64,000 nucleotides of DNA, taken from Micropterix aruncella (taxonomy: Eukaryota > Arthropoda > Insecta > Lepidoptera > Micropterigidae). The notes below the pieces were generated by a model. It saw only the letters and a program-made list of their open reading frames with translations. It was not told where the DNA came from and did not search any database. The position numbers were made by a program, and so were the translations under genes. Positions 43,827 through 56,920 of the stretch are shown here, one piece after another. How positions within the stretch are numbered: position 1 is the first letter of the stretch; each line of letters starts with the position of its first letter. The stretch is taken from assembly GCA_944548615.1 (NCBI GenBank), contig OX155965.1, forward strand, positions 24,170,946-24,234,945, in the 5' to 3' direction.

Positions 43827-45384
43827 TTTTTATATTTTTTTGTTTATTTTACTGTACTGGCACCTAAATTATTTCACTTCCATGAAGGTCGGATGTAAGG
43901 TATTGTAATTTAAGCAACCTGTTGTATGTTTCCTCTCATAACGTGCAATGAATAATTTCTATATCTATCTATCTGTTATGCGATGAACGCCGCCGTAGTA
44001 AGACAATATTATTAATTTTTTGGATCCATGAGTGCCATCTACCTGTTGCTTTTTGTAGTAAAATCCTAGTTGCCAAATCGTAGTAGGGGATACTGGCGTC
44101 AGTTGAGACATTTTTCTTTTTACTACGTTTTATAATTAAACTATGAAAGTTAGAGAAAGTGTATGTATACCACCAGCTTGAGAATTTAGTCTGCTATGAT
44201 TACTACCTACTACCGATATATCAATATCGATGAAGGTCTTATGGCTTGGAAGTTATTAATCAAAACATTGGTAGGTGGAATTCGTCTCAAATGACCACAT
44301 GGTGGGGCCGTTTAGGAGCTTTTTCGTTTTGGTAATTCTGCCTAAATTAATGGTATTTCTTTCATTAAAAATAATAATTATAAAGAAATAATCATATTGG
44401 AATGAAAGTCGTTAGCAAATATATTAATAATTATTGTTTATTGTTTATGTCTATTTTTCGTTTTCATATTAAAATTCATTGGGTATGATCGAGACACATG
44501 AGGCAATTGGAACGTCTCTTTTGTATCTCAAACGTCCCCACGCAGAGTGTCTCAAACGCCCCCCAAAATACTTTTAAAAAATCAATCAGATACAGAAATC
44601 ACTTGGTGTTGGTCGAAAATCAACATTATCAGTTCAACAGCGCTAGACACATTTTTGCGTGGGTACTTGTAACAAGTAGAATTTTAGGGGAAACATAGTA
44701 TGAAAAACTTACTTTGGATGTAGTAAAACTTCCGCACCCGATCGCGCGATCGGACGCATGCCGCTGACAGGGAGTTACATCGAAGACTTTACCAAATGTG
44801 CTGTTTGACGAACACATTTATAGAACGCATAGAAACCGAGAAAACGGCATTGTATCAACTGCCACATGTCTCTTTTGGCCTCAGTCTCCCCTACGACGCT
44901 GATCCATCTAATACGCCATTTAATCAATGCTTATAGCAATACATTTTATTGAGGAATATTAATAAAGACTTGATCTCCCGTGTTGCGCATCACTAATTCA
45001 GTGTTGAAATTCAAATACTTAAACCATTAAGTGGTGGGTGTGGGCGTCGCGGCGCTCGAGCGTCGCGAGCGTCGTTATCGCCGTGTCCTTTTTTAACTCG
45101 GCACGGGCGACAGCTTTATGATGGATGGTAGCAAGTTCGCTCGTTAAAATTTTACATTTCCCCGACGTTTTTGTGACGAGGGCGGATATTTATCAATGCG
45201 CTCTCGTCGGAGTCGTCGGTCATATGCTTTGAGCCAATGATCTCTATGTGGGTCCTCCTTGGAAGATGCAAACACTTAGAACCCTAACTAGGCAGTGCTG
45301 GATTATCCTAAAGGTCAAGTAGGCACCGCCCTGTGGGCCCCACGCCTTGTAGGGACCCAGCAACAAGAGATCATTAACATCATA
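43827..45384. other. Gene-free sequence
   Basis: A GC-rich patch at 45040-45200 with GCGTCGCGAGCGTCG has no supported frame. Nothing else found. Confidence 0.5.
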
Positions 45385-45465
45385 TTTTTTCACGGCTGCC
45401 CAACCAAAAAGGAGTGTAATGTGTTCAGAATTCATCTATGTATGTTTTCCATTCCATACAAATGT
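45385..45465 (+). repeat. Dispersed repeat family D, copy 2
   Basis: CACGGCTGCCCAACCAAAAA ... TATGTTTTCC. Confidence 0.7.
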
Positions 45466-45631
45466 TTAAATTTGTACGGCGACTAAGTAGAAAAATAGGT
45501 AAGGCATCATATGTGTTGTAAATAAAGTTTTGTTTCATAATCTTGATTAAAAACATTTAGAGAAACAAACGTTCTTTAGTTTTAAAATGGCACTCGTTTT
45601 AAAATGTCTTTTAGAACGATTTTAGTTTTAA

Positions 45632-45936
45632 CCCGTTGAGTATGATACGACCAAATCTGGTTGTGAAACAATTATCCGTTGAGTATGATACGACCAGATC
45701 TGGTCGCGCGTTTTTTTCACTTCTTTGACGTTCTCATATTTATTCATAATTATCTAATTGTTTTACAAAATGATATTTCAATATTCTACATTCGAAATTT
45801 CAATACAATCATTGTGCAGTTGTTCTTTTTATGATTGGTGTAGTAGTTTCGTAGTTATAGTACTTTAAGTCGATGTCGCCGAAAATCCTGCAAAAGACAC
45901 AGATGCATCCATGAAAATACCCATTTACTCAAAGGG
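45632..45936. mobile_element. piggyBac-type MITE, copy 2 (reversed)
   Basis: Left TTAA at 45628-45631 then CCCGTTGAGT; right end ACTCAAAGGG but the expected TTAA reads AATG. Matches 19655-19960 throughout. Confidence 0.8.
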
Positions 45937-45939
45937 AAT

Positions 45940-46000
45940 GCATGCGTGTATGTATGAAAGTATGTATATATGTATGTGTGTGTGTATATATGTTCATCAG
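45940..46000. repeat. TATG/TGTG microsatellite
   Basis: Irregular GTATGTATG and GTGTGTGT units. Confidence 0.7.
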
Positions 46001-46170
46001 GAACGCAATGACGACCGATATCTGTTCTGTCAAAGAAGTTGTCGACCTATATTATTATTATTATAAACTAAAAGGCAGACAGCAGTACAGCTGGTGAGCC
46101 TATATCACAATTATTATTATTATTATTGTTCACTTGAACGGTTGTCTATTAATCAATTAATCAATTAATT

Positions 46171-46285
46171 TTTACACGACTGCCCAAAAAAAGGACTGTT
46201 ATGTGTTTAGGATTCATGTATGTATGTTTTCCGTTTCTTTATTCCACCATAACTTCTATACGGTTAAACCGATTTAGAAGATTGT
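46171..46285 (+). repeat. Dispersed repeat family D, copy 3
   Basis: ACACGACTGCCCAAAAAAAG ... ACCGATTTAGAAG. Confidence 0.75.
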
Positions 46286-46507
46286 GATATTGATAGAATC
46301 GTTATATCATCCCGAGTATCATAGGTACATTAACTGTCCATATATTAAGTTGGTATCGTGTTTGGTATCGTGTATCGGTCGTCGACGTCGTGTTTGGTAT
46401 CGTGTATCGTGTTCAGAGCGATAAAGGACTTCGGTAACGGCAGTCGTGTTTTCTATTCCTTTTAATATATTTACTTGAGCCGATTATTTCTAATAGAAAG
46501 AAAAAAA

Positions 46508-47142
46508 TACGTGTGGCACTCGGGGACTGCCGCGGTAAAGCTATTGCATAGCATTTTTAACAACTTATTTATTAGCAATTATAATTATTTATTAGCATTT
46601 TTAGCAATTATAATTATTTATTTATTTTATTTATTTTATTTTTTCTGATATCAGATAACTGCGCTCTATCGGAAACCGTGAAAAGATTCCGAATCATTTG
46701 CGGCTGAGGTAGCAAATGATTCGGAATAATTTAAACGTCTTCCGATAGAGCGCCGCGCACGAATTTTTTATTCGATAAACCAAAAAAAACGGATTATTCG
46801 AAAAAAATCGTAGATAAAAAGATAGACAATTAAATTATCTTTAAAATGGTGCAGGTTTCATAATAATACGCCAGATAGCATTTGCGTAGTAGTCGTTTTT
46901 GTGTTCGGTTAGACCTAATTTCACAAATTAATTACACTATGTAATATAACCAAAATCTGAAATATTCAAAGCTAAGAATATTAGGAAAATGTTCTTGTTT
47001 AAGATATATTTTTTTCGAATCGTAAGCAGTACTCGTTTAGACGTAATTATTAGTTTAAAATCATTAATTTTTGTTAAGAAATTTCTTCATTCGGTCGCCG
47101 CGCTGGCCTACTAGGCCCGCGATAAAAGCTATGCAATAGCTT
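46508..47142 (-). repeat. Repeat family C, copy 3 (reversed)
   Basis: Starts TACGTGTGGCACTCGGGG and ends AAAGCTATGCAATAGCTTAA; central hairpin at 46664-46754. Confidence 0.9.
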
Positions 47143-47594
47143 AAAAATATTTAATTGAAATTCTAATGCGCAAAAGTTTGATCCGACTAATAAATACTAT
47201 AATTGTTATACATTATAGACATTGGCCGCTGCCAGCCTGTGCGATCGTATTTGGTTTATATGCGGGTCTTTGCTACGTGACATAAGCGTTGTCAGAAATG
47301 TTTATAGGTCCATTTTGCCGGTGCGATCGTGGTTTTATCTATTCTACACTATATCATAGTCAGAATGTTAAACAGCCCACTTTTCCGGTTCTGTACTTTG
47401 CAGGAATCGTACCGTACGATCGTGTTTTGTTTACATGTGCGCGTTTTACTATGAGATAGCGTTATAAGTATTTAGAGGAGGGGGAAGGGCAAATTTTGCA
47501 AAAGGGGTGCCGAGATTTCGACGGCCTAGGGGCCTATACATTGGTTAATCAAGTACATATGAAGTTGCCGTTTTACAAAGGAAATTTGAGCAGT
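47143..47594. other. Gene-free sequence
   Basis: A GTGCGATCGT-like motif recurs near 47246, 47320 and 47424. Nothing else. Confidence 0.4.
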
Positions 47595-47750
47595 CAAGCA
47601 GAAAATTAAGCGCAGCATGTATCAGGTAACGAACAGGACCTCCTGCAGAGAATATTTCAGGAGGGCAAGGATAATCAGTATGTATTCGGCGTTCATATAC
47701 GGAAGCTAAAGTATGCCAGACGGCACCTAACAGAAACTGCAACTTAAGCC
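47595..47750 (+). pseudogene. LINE-B reverse transcriptase C-terminal fragment
   Basis: Short forward stretch in which the residues after CGCAGC read SMYQVTNRTSC then EYF and MYSAFIYG, matching the LINE-B protein end at 4922-5296. It is truncated at both sides and broken shortly after; no catalytic motif. Confidence 0.7.
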
Positions 47751-47829
47751 CTTCACAGACTGCTGCGTACGACGATACACGCACACGTTTGACACGGAAG
47801 CTACGTGGCTCGATATAGCGATGCGGTCA

Positions 47830-48360
47830 CGGCTAATGGCTTCGTGCAGCTTGAATGGTGTTGGCCAAAAATCTACGTCATCTGGCCTGATCAACTCACG
47901 GTTTAATTCCTCTTTGGTAGCCTCCTCGAAGAGGGGCTTACCTTGTCAGGGCCGCTGTGAGCTTCTGCCACTGCTGTAATCCTGCTGTCGGAGGCGGTTG
48001 GGAACAGAAGATCGCGGATTCGGGGAAATAGCTCGGGCGGAACTGGGCAGTTGGTGCACCACCCGTTTTGTTAGGTATTGTATGCCCCGCTGGCGTATAA
48101 TCAGAGGGGTCTGGAGACGTACAATTCATATGACAGCGGAGGGTAGTTGTCGACTTGACGTCTTCAACCCTTGAATCGATCCGCTAGCCACCCGATCCCG
48201 AGTGACCATGGCGGGCAAAGGGCGTCGCGGTCCGAAAAATATTCAAACTGAATAACCGCTTACGTCAGGTAGAGGCCGCGCAAGCGACCTCGAACCCTCG
48301 ATAGTAAGGGCGTGAGATCGGCCCGATGGATTCAAGTCTTAGAGCCTCGCGGTAAAGCGT
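47830..48360 (+). repeat. SLR family copy, variant B
   Basis: GGCTTCGTGCAGCTTG, GAGGGGCTTACC, CGATCCCGAGTG and GCCTCGCGGTAAAGCG match the units at 50620-51250. Confidence 0.7.
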
Positions 48361-49002
48361 TGGTCTCGTGGACAGACCGTACATCATATGTACTAAAATA
48401 TCGATGAAATAACTTTAAGAAACTCTTCTCAAAACGGCGTTTATTCAAAACGCTCCCATAAGGGAATGCTAATTTTATTGCCTCCGTTTGGAAACTTTTA
48501 AATCTCAGGTATGGAATATTCCTCGAAGGTCTGATTTCACCCCTCAACTTTCGTCGTAAAAATAACTTCGAGAGCGGAGAGAAAAACGGCGAAAAGAAAC
48601 AATCATTTAAGGATTCCGCCCACATTCGTTATTGTACTTATTTCTGCGAAAAAACGAAATATATACACAAAGGGGCTGAACCGCGTATTGTATTTATCGT
48701 TAAGAATATTCGAATAAACCTACGCTCGTCTATATATGGAATGTAAGATTGAAAAGAATTCCGACTGGACGACTAGAAAAAATACTGGCTCCAAACAACA
48801 CTAACTTTCACTTAAATAAGGGAGGGTAAGGGGGGGGGGGGTGTTTAACACCCTTAATAACACCACATCGCTAAATAAAATAAGGTATAATTACAAATGT
48901 TTTAACTACAACTGTTATAAGAATACGGCATAGAGGTCTAAAGTTACAGGTGACTAAAGTTTCCTTTAATAATAATAAAAATAATAATTAACGCTTTATT
49001 CC
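48361..49002. other. Gene-free sequence
   Basis: Poly-G near 48830-48841; otherwise nothing supported. Confidence 0.5.
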
Positions 49003-49491
49003 ATGGGTCTTCAACCCGCGGCCCGCGGGCCGCATGCGGCCCGCGGTGGCGTTCTTGTCGGCCCGCTCGCGCCCGCCCGCAGCTTTACTAGTACGGCGGG
49101 TTGCGACGGACACACTCGTTTCGATCGCTCGCTCAGTGCGTCAATGAGAGTTGAATAGAAAACCCGTTGCAACTTGCAACCTTGAGACCAGTTGCAAGTT
49201 GCAAGTTATTTTATAAATATCTGCCCCTATAGTGGTCATTGCAAAATTGCAATGACCACTATAGGGGCAGATATTGATAAAATAGTTAAGACTAAACTAT
49301 GTCAAACATATCATTGATTGAATTTCATTAAAATATTTTTTTGTTGGTAAAATTGTATAATAAATAACTTCAACGATTATTGTCCTTCAATTACTTAAGT
49401 TTATATTGGAATATTTTGTTTGTGTTGCGGCCCGCCAAACCAAAATCAAAGTATTGTCGGCCCTTGACCTCTAAAAGGTTGTAGATCCCTG
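49003..49491. mobile_element. hAT-like MITE with an inner palindrome
   Basis: Ends CATGGGTCTTCAACC and, reversed, CAGGGATCTACAACC; GC-rich CGGCCCGC next to both ends. Flanking octamers agree at 5 of 8. A perfect 29-bp-arm palindrome sits at 49216-49275. Confidence 0.75.
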
Positions 49492-49512
49492 ATTATTTCA
49501 ATGAAAATGAGA

Positions 49513-50105
49513 GCCTATTTTTTATTTTTTTTTATTTATTTATTGGAATCATCAAATTAACCATTTACAAGTATAATATTATAACAAATGGCAAAAACTT
49601 TCCTCTTTCATTCACTGGCTAGTGCTGCCCAACTGGGATATACCCGTTCCAGGGCGAGCAATTTATATAATTACATTTAAAACGAGGGTCGATGAATCAA
49701 CCAAACACCAAACGCCTACATGCAATATTCTAAAGCTAACCTGTACTAATTTGCAAATATTGTTTGCGGATGGTCACTAATTTAACCTTTATATATTTTT
49801 TGTGGGCGCAGAATGTTAAACCATTGATTTATGAGGTATCCTCTATAATCAATACCTCTATAATCAGGATACCTCTATAATCGATGGTTAAACTAAACCC
49901 TTATAAGGACGCAAATGTTTAAAAAGGAGGAGAATGCGGAGGGAAAGGGAATGTATGTGGGAGGTTTCAAATGTTTTACAAATTTGTTTTTAAAACGTAT
50001 TATGCTTGGTGCGGTTTTCACGTTTTTCAGCAAATCATTCCAAAGTCTGGTTCCTTGCGCGGGGAATGAGGATGACAAGGCCATCGCTGCATAGTAAACC
50101 AACCG
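49513..50105 (-). mobile_element. LINE tail, reverse orientation
   Basis: Minus-strand coding end (AQGTRLWNDLLKNVKTAPS...FKNKFVKHL at 50070-49960), typical of the final residues of Jockey/CR1-like RT proteins, then a long untranslated part ending in T-rich sequence near 49513-49545. A triple ACCTCTATAATC repeat lies at 49838-49880. Confidence 0.65.
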
Positions 50106-50139
50106 GTAGGTTTGATTCTCGAGCTACAGGACAACGTTT

Positions 50140-52690
50140 TTCGAACATTTGCATATCAGCGTGGGCCAAGTAGCGGACATCTGGCGTTCATATCCGAGCC
50201 CTTATGACTCGTGACGTCATCTTACGTGACGTCGATTTAAATGTTGTCCTAAGAGAAGCTACTGTCTGGTATACTGTGTCTGCTGTGACCAGATATAGAG
50301 AGTGGCAGGTTATCTTCAGATCTGGAAATGCTTGTTTCCTAGAGCGGTGATAGTTGGCGACCTAACGTCACCTACATATCTCTGAAACGATCCGTTGGCG
50401 ACCCGATCCCGTCAGGCAAAGGTCACCTCAGTTCGCGATATTTTCAAACTAAATTGCCGCTTACGTCAGGTAGAGGCCGCGCAAACGACATGTTGCAAGT
50501 TGGCGTAGTTAGACGGTTGACTAAATCGTCTTTAAGTCTCTGCGTTAACCCCATATTTGAAATAATGACCTAATATCGTTATAACCTTACAGGGTATTGG
50601 GTAGCGATTGGTTTCGTGCAGCTTGGGCCATAATATCCATCATGTTCTCGACTCGGCCTAAATCACGATTTAGCTCCTATTCAGGAGCCTCCTCGTGAGA
50701 GGGGCTACCCCGGGTGGAACTCTCGCGTCTGAGGCCTCACTGCTGGATGATCGCCTGGGGGATTGCCACCATCCAGTAGAACGGTTTGCGCACCGTGTGG
50801 CGCGTCAGTCAATCGGTTGTGCTTTCTGACTAAATTACTGAAGGAGTGTGGAGACTATGGAAATATACTATCTCCTAAGCAGCGGGGGTGGATGTTACCC
50901 TGTCGTCAACCACTCTTGAAATAACCACTTGGCTACCTGATCCTGAATTCAGAGCCGGGCAAAAGATGCAAATGGTTCGCGATAGATTCAAACTGAATAA
51001 CCGTTGAGCATACGGCGGGTAGAGGTCGCGTAAGCAACTTCGGACCCGTAAACAGTCGGGAGATTGGAGTTATCCTGATGGTTAATTTCAGACGGAGATA
51101 TACTTCAAAAACTGGTAGTCAGGGGGCGAGGCTGCTATCTGGTTGCCTTTCCCGGTGCCTCGCCGTAAGGCGTTGGCCTCTGACGGGCATGTTGGCTTAG
51201 CTAGACGGTAGATTTTTATTGTCTCTATGTCATCTACTCTCACATCACTGGAGATAAAACGGGTAGAGAACGGTTTCGTGCAGCTTGGGCCACAAGATCC
51301 ACTTTGTTCTCGGATCGGCTCAAGTCACGATTCAGCTCCTATTCAGAAGCCCCCTTGTGTAGAAGACTACCCCGGATAAGACTTTCGCGTCTAAGGTCTC
51401 AAAGCTGGTGGACCAGTTTCTCCCGGCGGGATTGCATTCCGGCGCTACTGGACGATTTGCGCACCGTTGAGCGACGCCAATCGGTTGTATATTCTGACTA
51501 ATTGCTGAAGGAGTCTGGGGACTATGGAAATATACTCTCTCCTAAGCAGCGGGGGTGGATGTTGACCTGTTGTCATGCCACTCTTCCAAAGAACACCTTG
51601 GGCCACTCGATCCCATGTGGCACTACGGGCAAAGAACGCCCAGGTCCGCGATAAATTCAAAATGATTTACCGATCTAATACAGCAGGTAGAGGCGTAACC
51701 AAACGGGAGAATGGAGGTATCCAGACGGTTAACTCCAGACAGAGATATCCTACCAAAACTGGTAGATAGGGGGCGAGGCTGCCGCTGGTTACCTTTCCCG
51801 GTGCCTCGCCGTAAGGTGTTGGTCTCTAACGGGCTGCTGGCGAGCTAGACAGTAGATTGTCTTATCTCTAAATTTTCTACGCTCATCTCACGGCTGAAAG
51901 AACTATTAAATTCGTTATACCAGCCTGGGATGACGGGTTCGCCCGTTGTAGTCGACACCGCCCTACTGGAGATAAAACGTGTCCCATGTGTTTAGGGTCG
52001 GTCATACTCACGGCTCAACAGCCATCCGGTGGGCTCCACATAGAAGTGCGAGCCAGGGTAGGACTCTGGCCTTCGGGCCAATTTCCCCTAGAAGTCAACC
52101 TTCGGGCGCTCCTGGACGGTTTTCGCACCGTGCGGCGTCAGCCAATCGATTGTGCATTCTGACCGACAGCCGGGGGAGTTTTGAAACAGTATTGTCTCCT
52201 ATAGAGCGTCACCGGGGTAGTTATTTACCTCACGGCAACTGCTCTTGAAACGACCAATCGGTTACCCGATACCGGGTAAAGAGTTGAGTAAATGATGCCG
52301 TCGTCCGCAATAGATTTAATAAACACCGTATCACCGCTACGTAAGGGACAGGACCGCGCAAGCGACCTCGAACCTGTTACCAGTCGGGAGACCGGAGTAA
52401 TCTGGCCGCAAATGGAAGTAAGGGCGCGAATACCGGCCCGCTGGTTGATTCATGGTTATCTCGCAGTAAGGTGTTGCCTTTTTAGGGGCGTGTGGCGTAA
52501 CTAGACGGTGGACTGTTTTTGTCCAAAGTCTTCTACGCTCACCTCCCGGGAGACAGAACGATCAAATATCATTAAAACTTCCTGAGGTGACGGGTTCGCT
52601 CATTGTAGTTGGCAACTCTAGTTGGAGATAGAACGATCCATATCGTTAAAACTTCCCGAGGTGACGGGTTCGCCCGTCGTAGTTGCCAAC
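50140..52690 (+). repeat. SLR family array: about four units in tandem
   Basis: Units at roughly 50160-50610, 50615-51262, 51263-51960 and 51975-52690. Each carries the CGATCC...GGGCAAA, GTAGAGG.CGCG and GCC.CGCCGTAAGG blocks and ends near GACGGGTTCGCCCG. The last has a duplicated tail (52560-52620, 52625-52690). Units are diverged from each other. Confidence 0.75.
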
Positions 52691-54160
52691 CCAAGCAATA
52701 TTTAAGGGTGGAAGAAAACCCACAGTTTTAAGTTGGATTTTTTAATGCTGCCAACTTGACAGAATTATATATTTTTTGCAAGATCAACAAATCCACTATA
52801 TGCAGTGACTATAACCATAGTAAAATAACATGAGTAGGACATCTCGAGCCCGTTTTCGAAATAAGTACCTACGCTTCGCCGAACCACCAGGGTTGCCGCA
52901 ACAAATACACAATTGACTAGTTTTGATCCCATTAAAGCAGAAATGCAAATCTTTATAATTATTATGTACGTTTATGTATTTTTGGTATATAAATCAAGAG
53001 TCGGTTCCCAACATTGTACTGTAACAGAATATATGAGTTAGTTATGACTTTGTGTGACAGCATTCATCATTTATTGCATGTGTTCAAAATACCTACATTT
53101 TAGTAAGTTAAATAGGTAGGTACTTAACAAAAACGCATCTGCCTACCTACCTACCCACATACATACCTATGCACCTACTTACTTAGGTACATACTTACCT
53201 ACGCAAATGAACAATAAACGTGAATGCAATTTCGTAACGTAAATGTAAAAACTCGTAAAAATGTAATTTCTTATAGGTTGCATTACAGCCTGTACAGAAA
53301 ACATTCAACTTTTGTATACTTAGCTGTCGCGCGACAACCCTAACTGGCTAGCACCGAGGCGCCCGAGAATCTATGTAGTGGTAGCGTATGGACAACGGGC
53401 GCTTGTATGAGTGCGAAATAGGTGCGTACTATGGAGATTTTTTACTATTCTTATTTTACTATGCTATAACCAAGCTGCGTAAGTGAGGACTGGTCATTTT
53501 TGTCGACGAATGAAATGATATTCTGCGGAAGCCGCGGTCATTCATTCAGGGATAAGCAGATGAAATGGTAATATCATAAGTGGGGGTATTTACTCAGTTA
53601 AGCACTCAGGGAGAGCGGATGAAATGATCTAATTATAGTAAGTTACTTTCTCATGAGAGGGTTGGCTTAAGCCGCTCTTTTGCCCTACTTCTTTATGCAC
53701 ATGCGTACGCCTACAACTGCCACGGGATGTTCGGTTTTCTAAACACTCGATAAACCCTGTAATTTGAGGTCGAGGTCGACTATAACTGATATAGTCTTTT
53801 TAATAGATAAAGAAATAAGTTGTTTGTTTTGATATTACTACGATTATACTTTCCTGAGGCTGTTTTACAGGTTCGGTCGTGAACAAAAGAACATCCCAAA
53901 AGTCGTTTTTACGCCATTTTTTTTTCAAAAAAATTAAGGTATAAATTCATTATTACTTTCAGTATCATTTGTAGATTTTTTTTAGATAGAATAATACCGA
54001 GTCGACTTTAAAATAATATCAAATTCAGCAATGAATTCTATATTGCCATGGCTCTGAAATCCCACCAATACCAAGTGTTCATTGCGAACATTGAACTTGA
54101 TATTATAAGGAAAACAGGAGGGTATAACGAGGCATGTCCCAAAGTCTCCATTATTATAAT
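52691..54160. other. Gene-free sequence with TACC microsatellite
   Basis: CTACCTACCTACC repeats at 53140-53210. Two diverged copies of GGATAAGCAGATGAAATG-like sequence at 53550 and 53610. No gene found. Confidence 0.5.
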
Positions 54161-54164
54161 AATG

Positions 54165-54835
54165 GAATGATACTGCGTAAAAAAAAGTATATACACAGTA
54201 TATATTAGCTACTTTTCAACTAATCGTCATTCACTTGGATGTACTTTTCAATGCCTAATGGAAGTTTGTGTATGCCAGACTCATAGAGACTTGCCGCCAC
54301 CTCCTTTTAAATGTACTGCATGACTTTTTTCTTTAGTTCTTTATCTGTCTTCGTCCGTTTTCTTCCCAATGCTTCTTTAAGCTCAAGAACAAGTGTTGGT
54401 CATACGGGGCAATGTCTGTAGGGGTCTGAGGGGATCACGTCCCACCCAAACTGGTCCAAAAGGTCTTTTAAGTGCCGAGCATTGTCATGGAGACAAACCT
54501 CTGTCATCACCCTGCCTCGTTTTTGAATTTAGATGGCTATGCGAAGTTTTTTCAAAGTCTCACAATATGAAGCGCCATTGGTGGTTGTCCCAGTTGGCAT
54601 AAACTCAATCAGAAGAATCCCTTTCCTATCCCAAAAACAGTGACCTTCATTTTTCAAGCAGACTGCGCTTTAAACATTATTTGTCGGAGAGTGCGAATGT
54701 CTCCTCTCTGTCTGTTGTTTGGACGTAGGTGTGAAATGGTAAGCCCACATGTCATCAACGTTTCATCTCCTTCGTCAGCATATCGAGTCAAAAATCCTAA
54801 TCTCCGTATTATTTTTGATATATAATCAACCTATA
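54165..54835 (-). pseudogene. mariner-like transposase remnant A
   Basis: Minus strand, frames broken: RYADEGDE near 54765, DDMWAYHFTPTSKQQ (first catalytic Asp block), TVFWDRKGILL...TGTTTNGASYCETLKKL, LHDNA (second Asp), and PSDPY, then a degraded C-terminal helix. This is the order of the mariner DD34D transposase catalytic domain. The N-terminal DNA-binding part is missing and several stops and shifts are present, so it is inactive. Cut-and-paste transposases of this group insert at TA; I could not find the ends. Confidence 0.8.
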
Positions 54836-55234
54836 TAAAAATGGGACAGATCTCTTAACAATTAGATGTTATCGTGCCTTTCTCTAACATAGTGCTAACA
54901 TGGTACTGAGTGTTATTAAGCCAATTCTCATGAAGGCATCAGTTCCGTTTTGCCGTTCACTGGTGCTGAAAATATCGACTATGGGCTAAACCAAAGTGCT
55001 AAGTATTTTGAAATGCATCCTGCATCCTATTGTTACTAATCTATGTTGAAGCAGTTACCGTAACCAAAACATTATTAAAATCCACATAAAGAAATATTTT
55101 AATAACTACCTGCACGGTTCGGGAAATACCGTACTTTTTCTAGAAGCCAACTATTGGGCCCTTGCCTATGAAGTAGCTGTTCTATAAAGGAGATTTAAGG
55201 CCACAAACTTGGCATGAAAAATATCTATTTAATT
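54836..55234. other. Unassigned sequence between mariner remnants
   Basis: No feature seen. Confidence 0.4.
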
Positions 55235-55705
55235 ATTAGAAATATTGAACCCCATTATCTATGTAGATTTGTCATTTTAATGGGAGTTGCATAATTGCTC
55301 TGCCGTAAAATTCTTGTGGACGGGAACCAACGAATGGTTTGAAGGCGTTTTTCACCGACTCTTCAAAGATGATTTTTTCCCCTCGTGAAAAGTTATTTAA
55401 ATTCTGAAAAATAAAACTCTATTGGAGCAAGACCTGCCAAGTACGGTGGGTGACTCCAGCCGCAGCTTCTGCAAATTGCGACTATTTGCAGTGAAATCTG
55501 TGGCTATACGTTGTCATGCAGAAGCAGTGGCGATGAGCGATTGACCAGGTTCGGTTATTTAACCACGAGCTTCTCTTTCATTGTTTGCAGTTCTTAACAG
55601 TACACATTAACGGTAACTGTATAGTCAGACTGCAAGAAGCTGTAATAGAAAACAGCGGCACAGGATCTCATACTTGATAATAATGCAAATTTTCATCTCT
55701 ACCAT
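55235..55705 (-). pseudogene. mariner-like transposase remnant B
   Basis: Minus strand, C-terminal half only: KEKLVVK, LLHDNV (second Asp), QISLQIV, HPPYLAGLAPIEFYF, then FVGSRPQEFYGRAI and the closing QIYIDNG. It belongs to a different subfamily from remnant A, closer to the irritans/SETMAR type by the RPQEFY block. The third catalytic Asp (normally APSD) reads APIE, and stops interrupt the frame, so it is inactive. Confidence 0.75.
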
Positions 55706-56498
55706 GGTTGCCCAAACGAAAATATTTGAGGAAAAACAAAAGACGGAAATACAAATAAACAGCTGATTTTTAAAAAAAGAATAACACGGCCTTGAAATAA
55801 ATATTATTTGAATTTGAAATTCTAACTCAAACCCAAGTTATCCAACTTCAAATTGGCCAGTGTAAAAAAACAGCAATTACATACAGTGGTGAAAAAAAAT
55901 ATTTTCATTATTGCATTCTGAGAGTTTGGTACCATGAAACGGATGTCGAATACTTAAAAATATATTGCATTCGATGCCTAGAAGGTGCCAGGCTGTGATT
56001 GCTGTACAACAAAGTTAAAGATAAAATATATATAAAACAACACATTTTTTTTAAATTTAAAAATGTTATTTATTTAATATCATAAAACAACACATTTTTA
56101 TTTTTTTTTCATTTAAAAATGTTATTTATTTAATATCAATTAATTTATAAATTTAATTATGCTTTGAAGTTTTTTATTTTTGTTTTAAAAAGGCAGTTTT
56201 TGTTGTTAGAAAGAAAAATGCCATTTTACTCTTTATGAGCTCTAAACCTTATTATTTAACAACCCGTAACATTTCACATTGACATATATTACCAATAAAT
56301 AATTGCCAGATAACTTAAGAAAGAACGAACCTTTTATATCAACTGGTTTCCAATTAATGAGGATCTAAATTTCGAAATGAAAAAAAAACAGGTGATGCAA
56401 TATTTTTTTGCACCACTGTAGGTAGGGACCCAATATATTGTGTTTTATATGACGTCATTATTATGACTTTGGGAGCTTTACTTTTCGGGATATTGAAA
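55706..56498. other. AT-rich sequence with a short tandem duplication
   Basis: ~56-bp units around AAAATGTTATTTATTTAATA at 56035-56145. Nothing else. Confidence 0.5.
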
Positions 56499-56506
56499 CT
56501 CTAGCA

Positions 56507-56912
56507 CAGTATTTTTCAAATTTTTTTATAAGGCACCCACTTTTTGGTTGAATAAACCTCTTACGCGCCCTCTACCCCCCTTAGACTGTTAATTCTCTCG
56601 ACCCCCTCCCCCATCCTTAGTTTCTTCCACAGCTGTAACTGTAATAATCGAATAAATAAAGTTTTTGTAAAACCAATGGCGACATTCAAATTCATTTTAA
56701 TTGTTTTTGTACCTGCTGTTACCTACCTGATTCCATCTTAGATCAACACAACGTTTTGTAAAAGCAATAGCAAACTAAATATATTTCGAATGTGTACATA
56801 TTGGCATATTGAATAAATAAAGATTTTGAAATAAATATTTTTTTTTTAGATAGTCAGCAACCCCTCTTCGCGAACCCCCAGAGGATCGCGACCCACCGGT
56901 TGAAAACCACTG
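56507..56912. mobile_element. hAT MITE with perfect 8-bp target duplication
   Basis: CTCTAGCA at 56499-56506 and 56913-56920; ends CAGTATTTTTCAA and TTGAAAACCACTG. 406 bp, non-coding. Right end GCGACCCACCGG resembles the left end at 28825. Confidence 0.93.
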
Positions 56913-56920
56913 CTCTAGCA

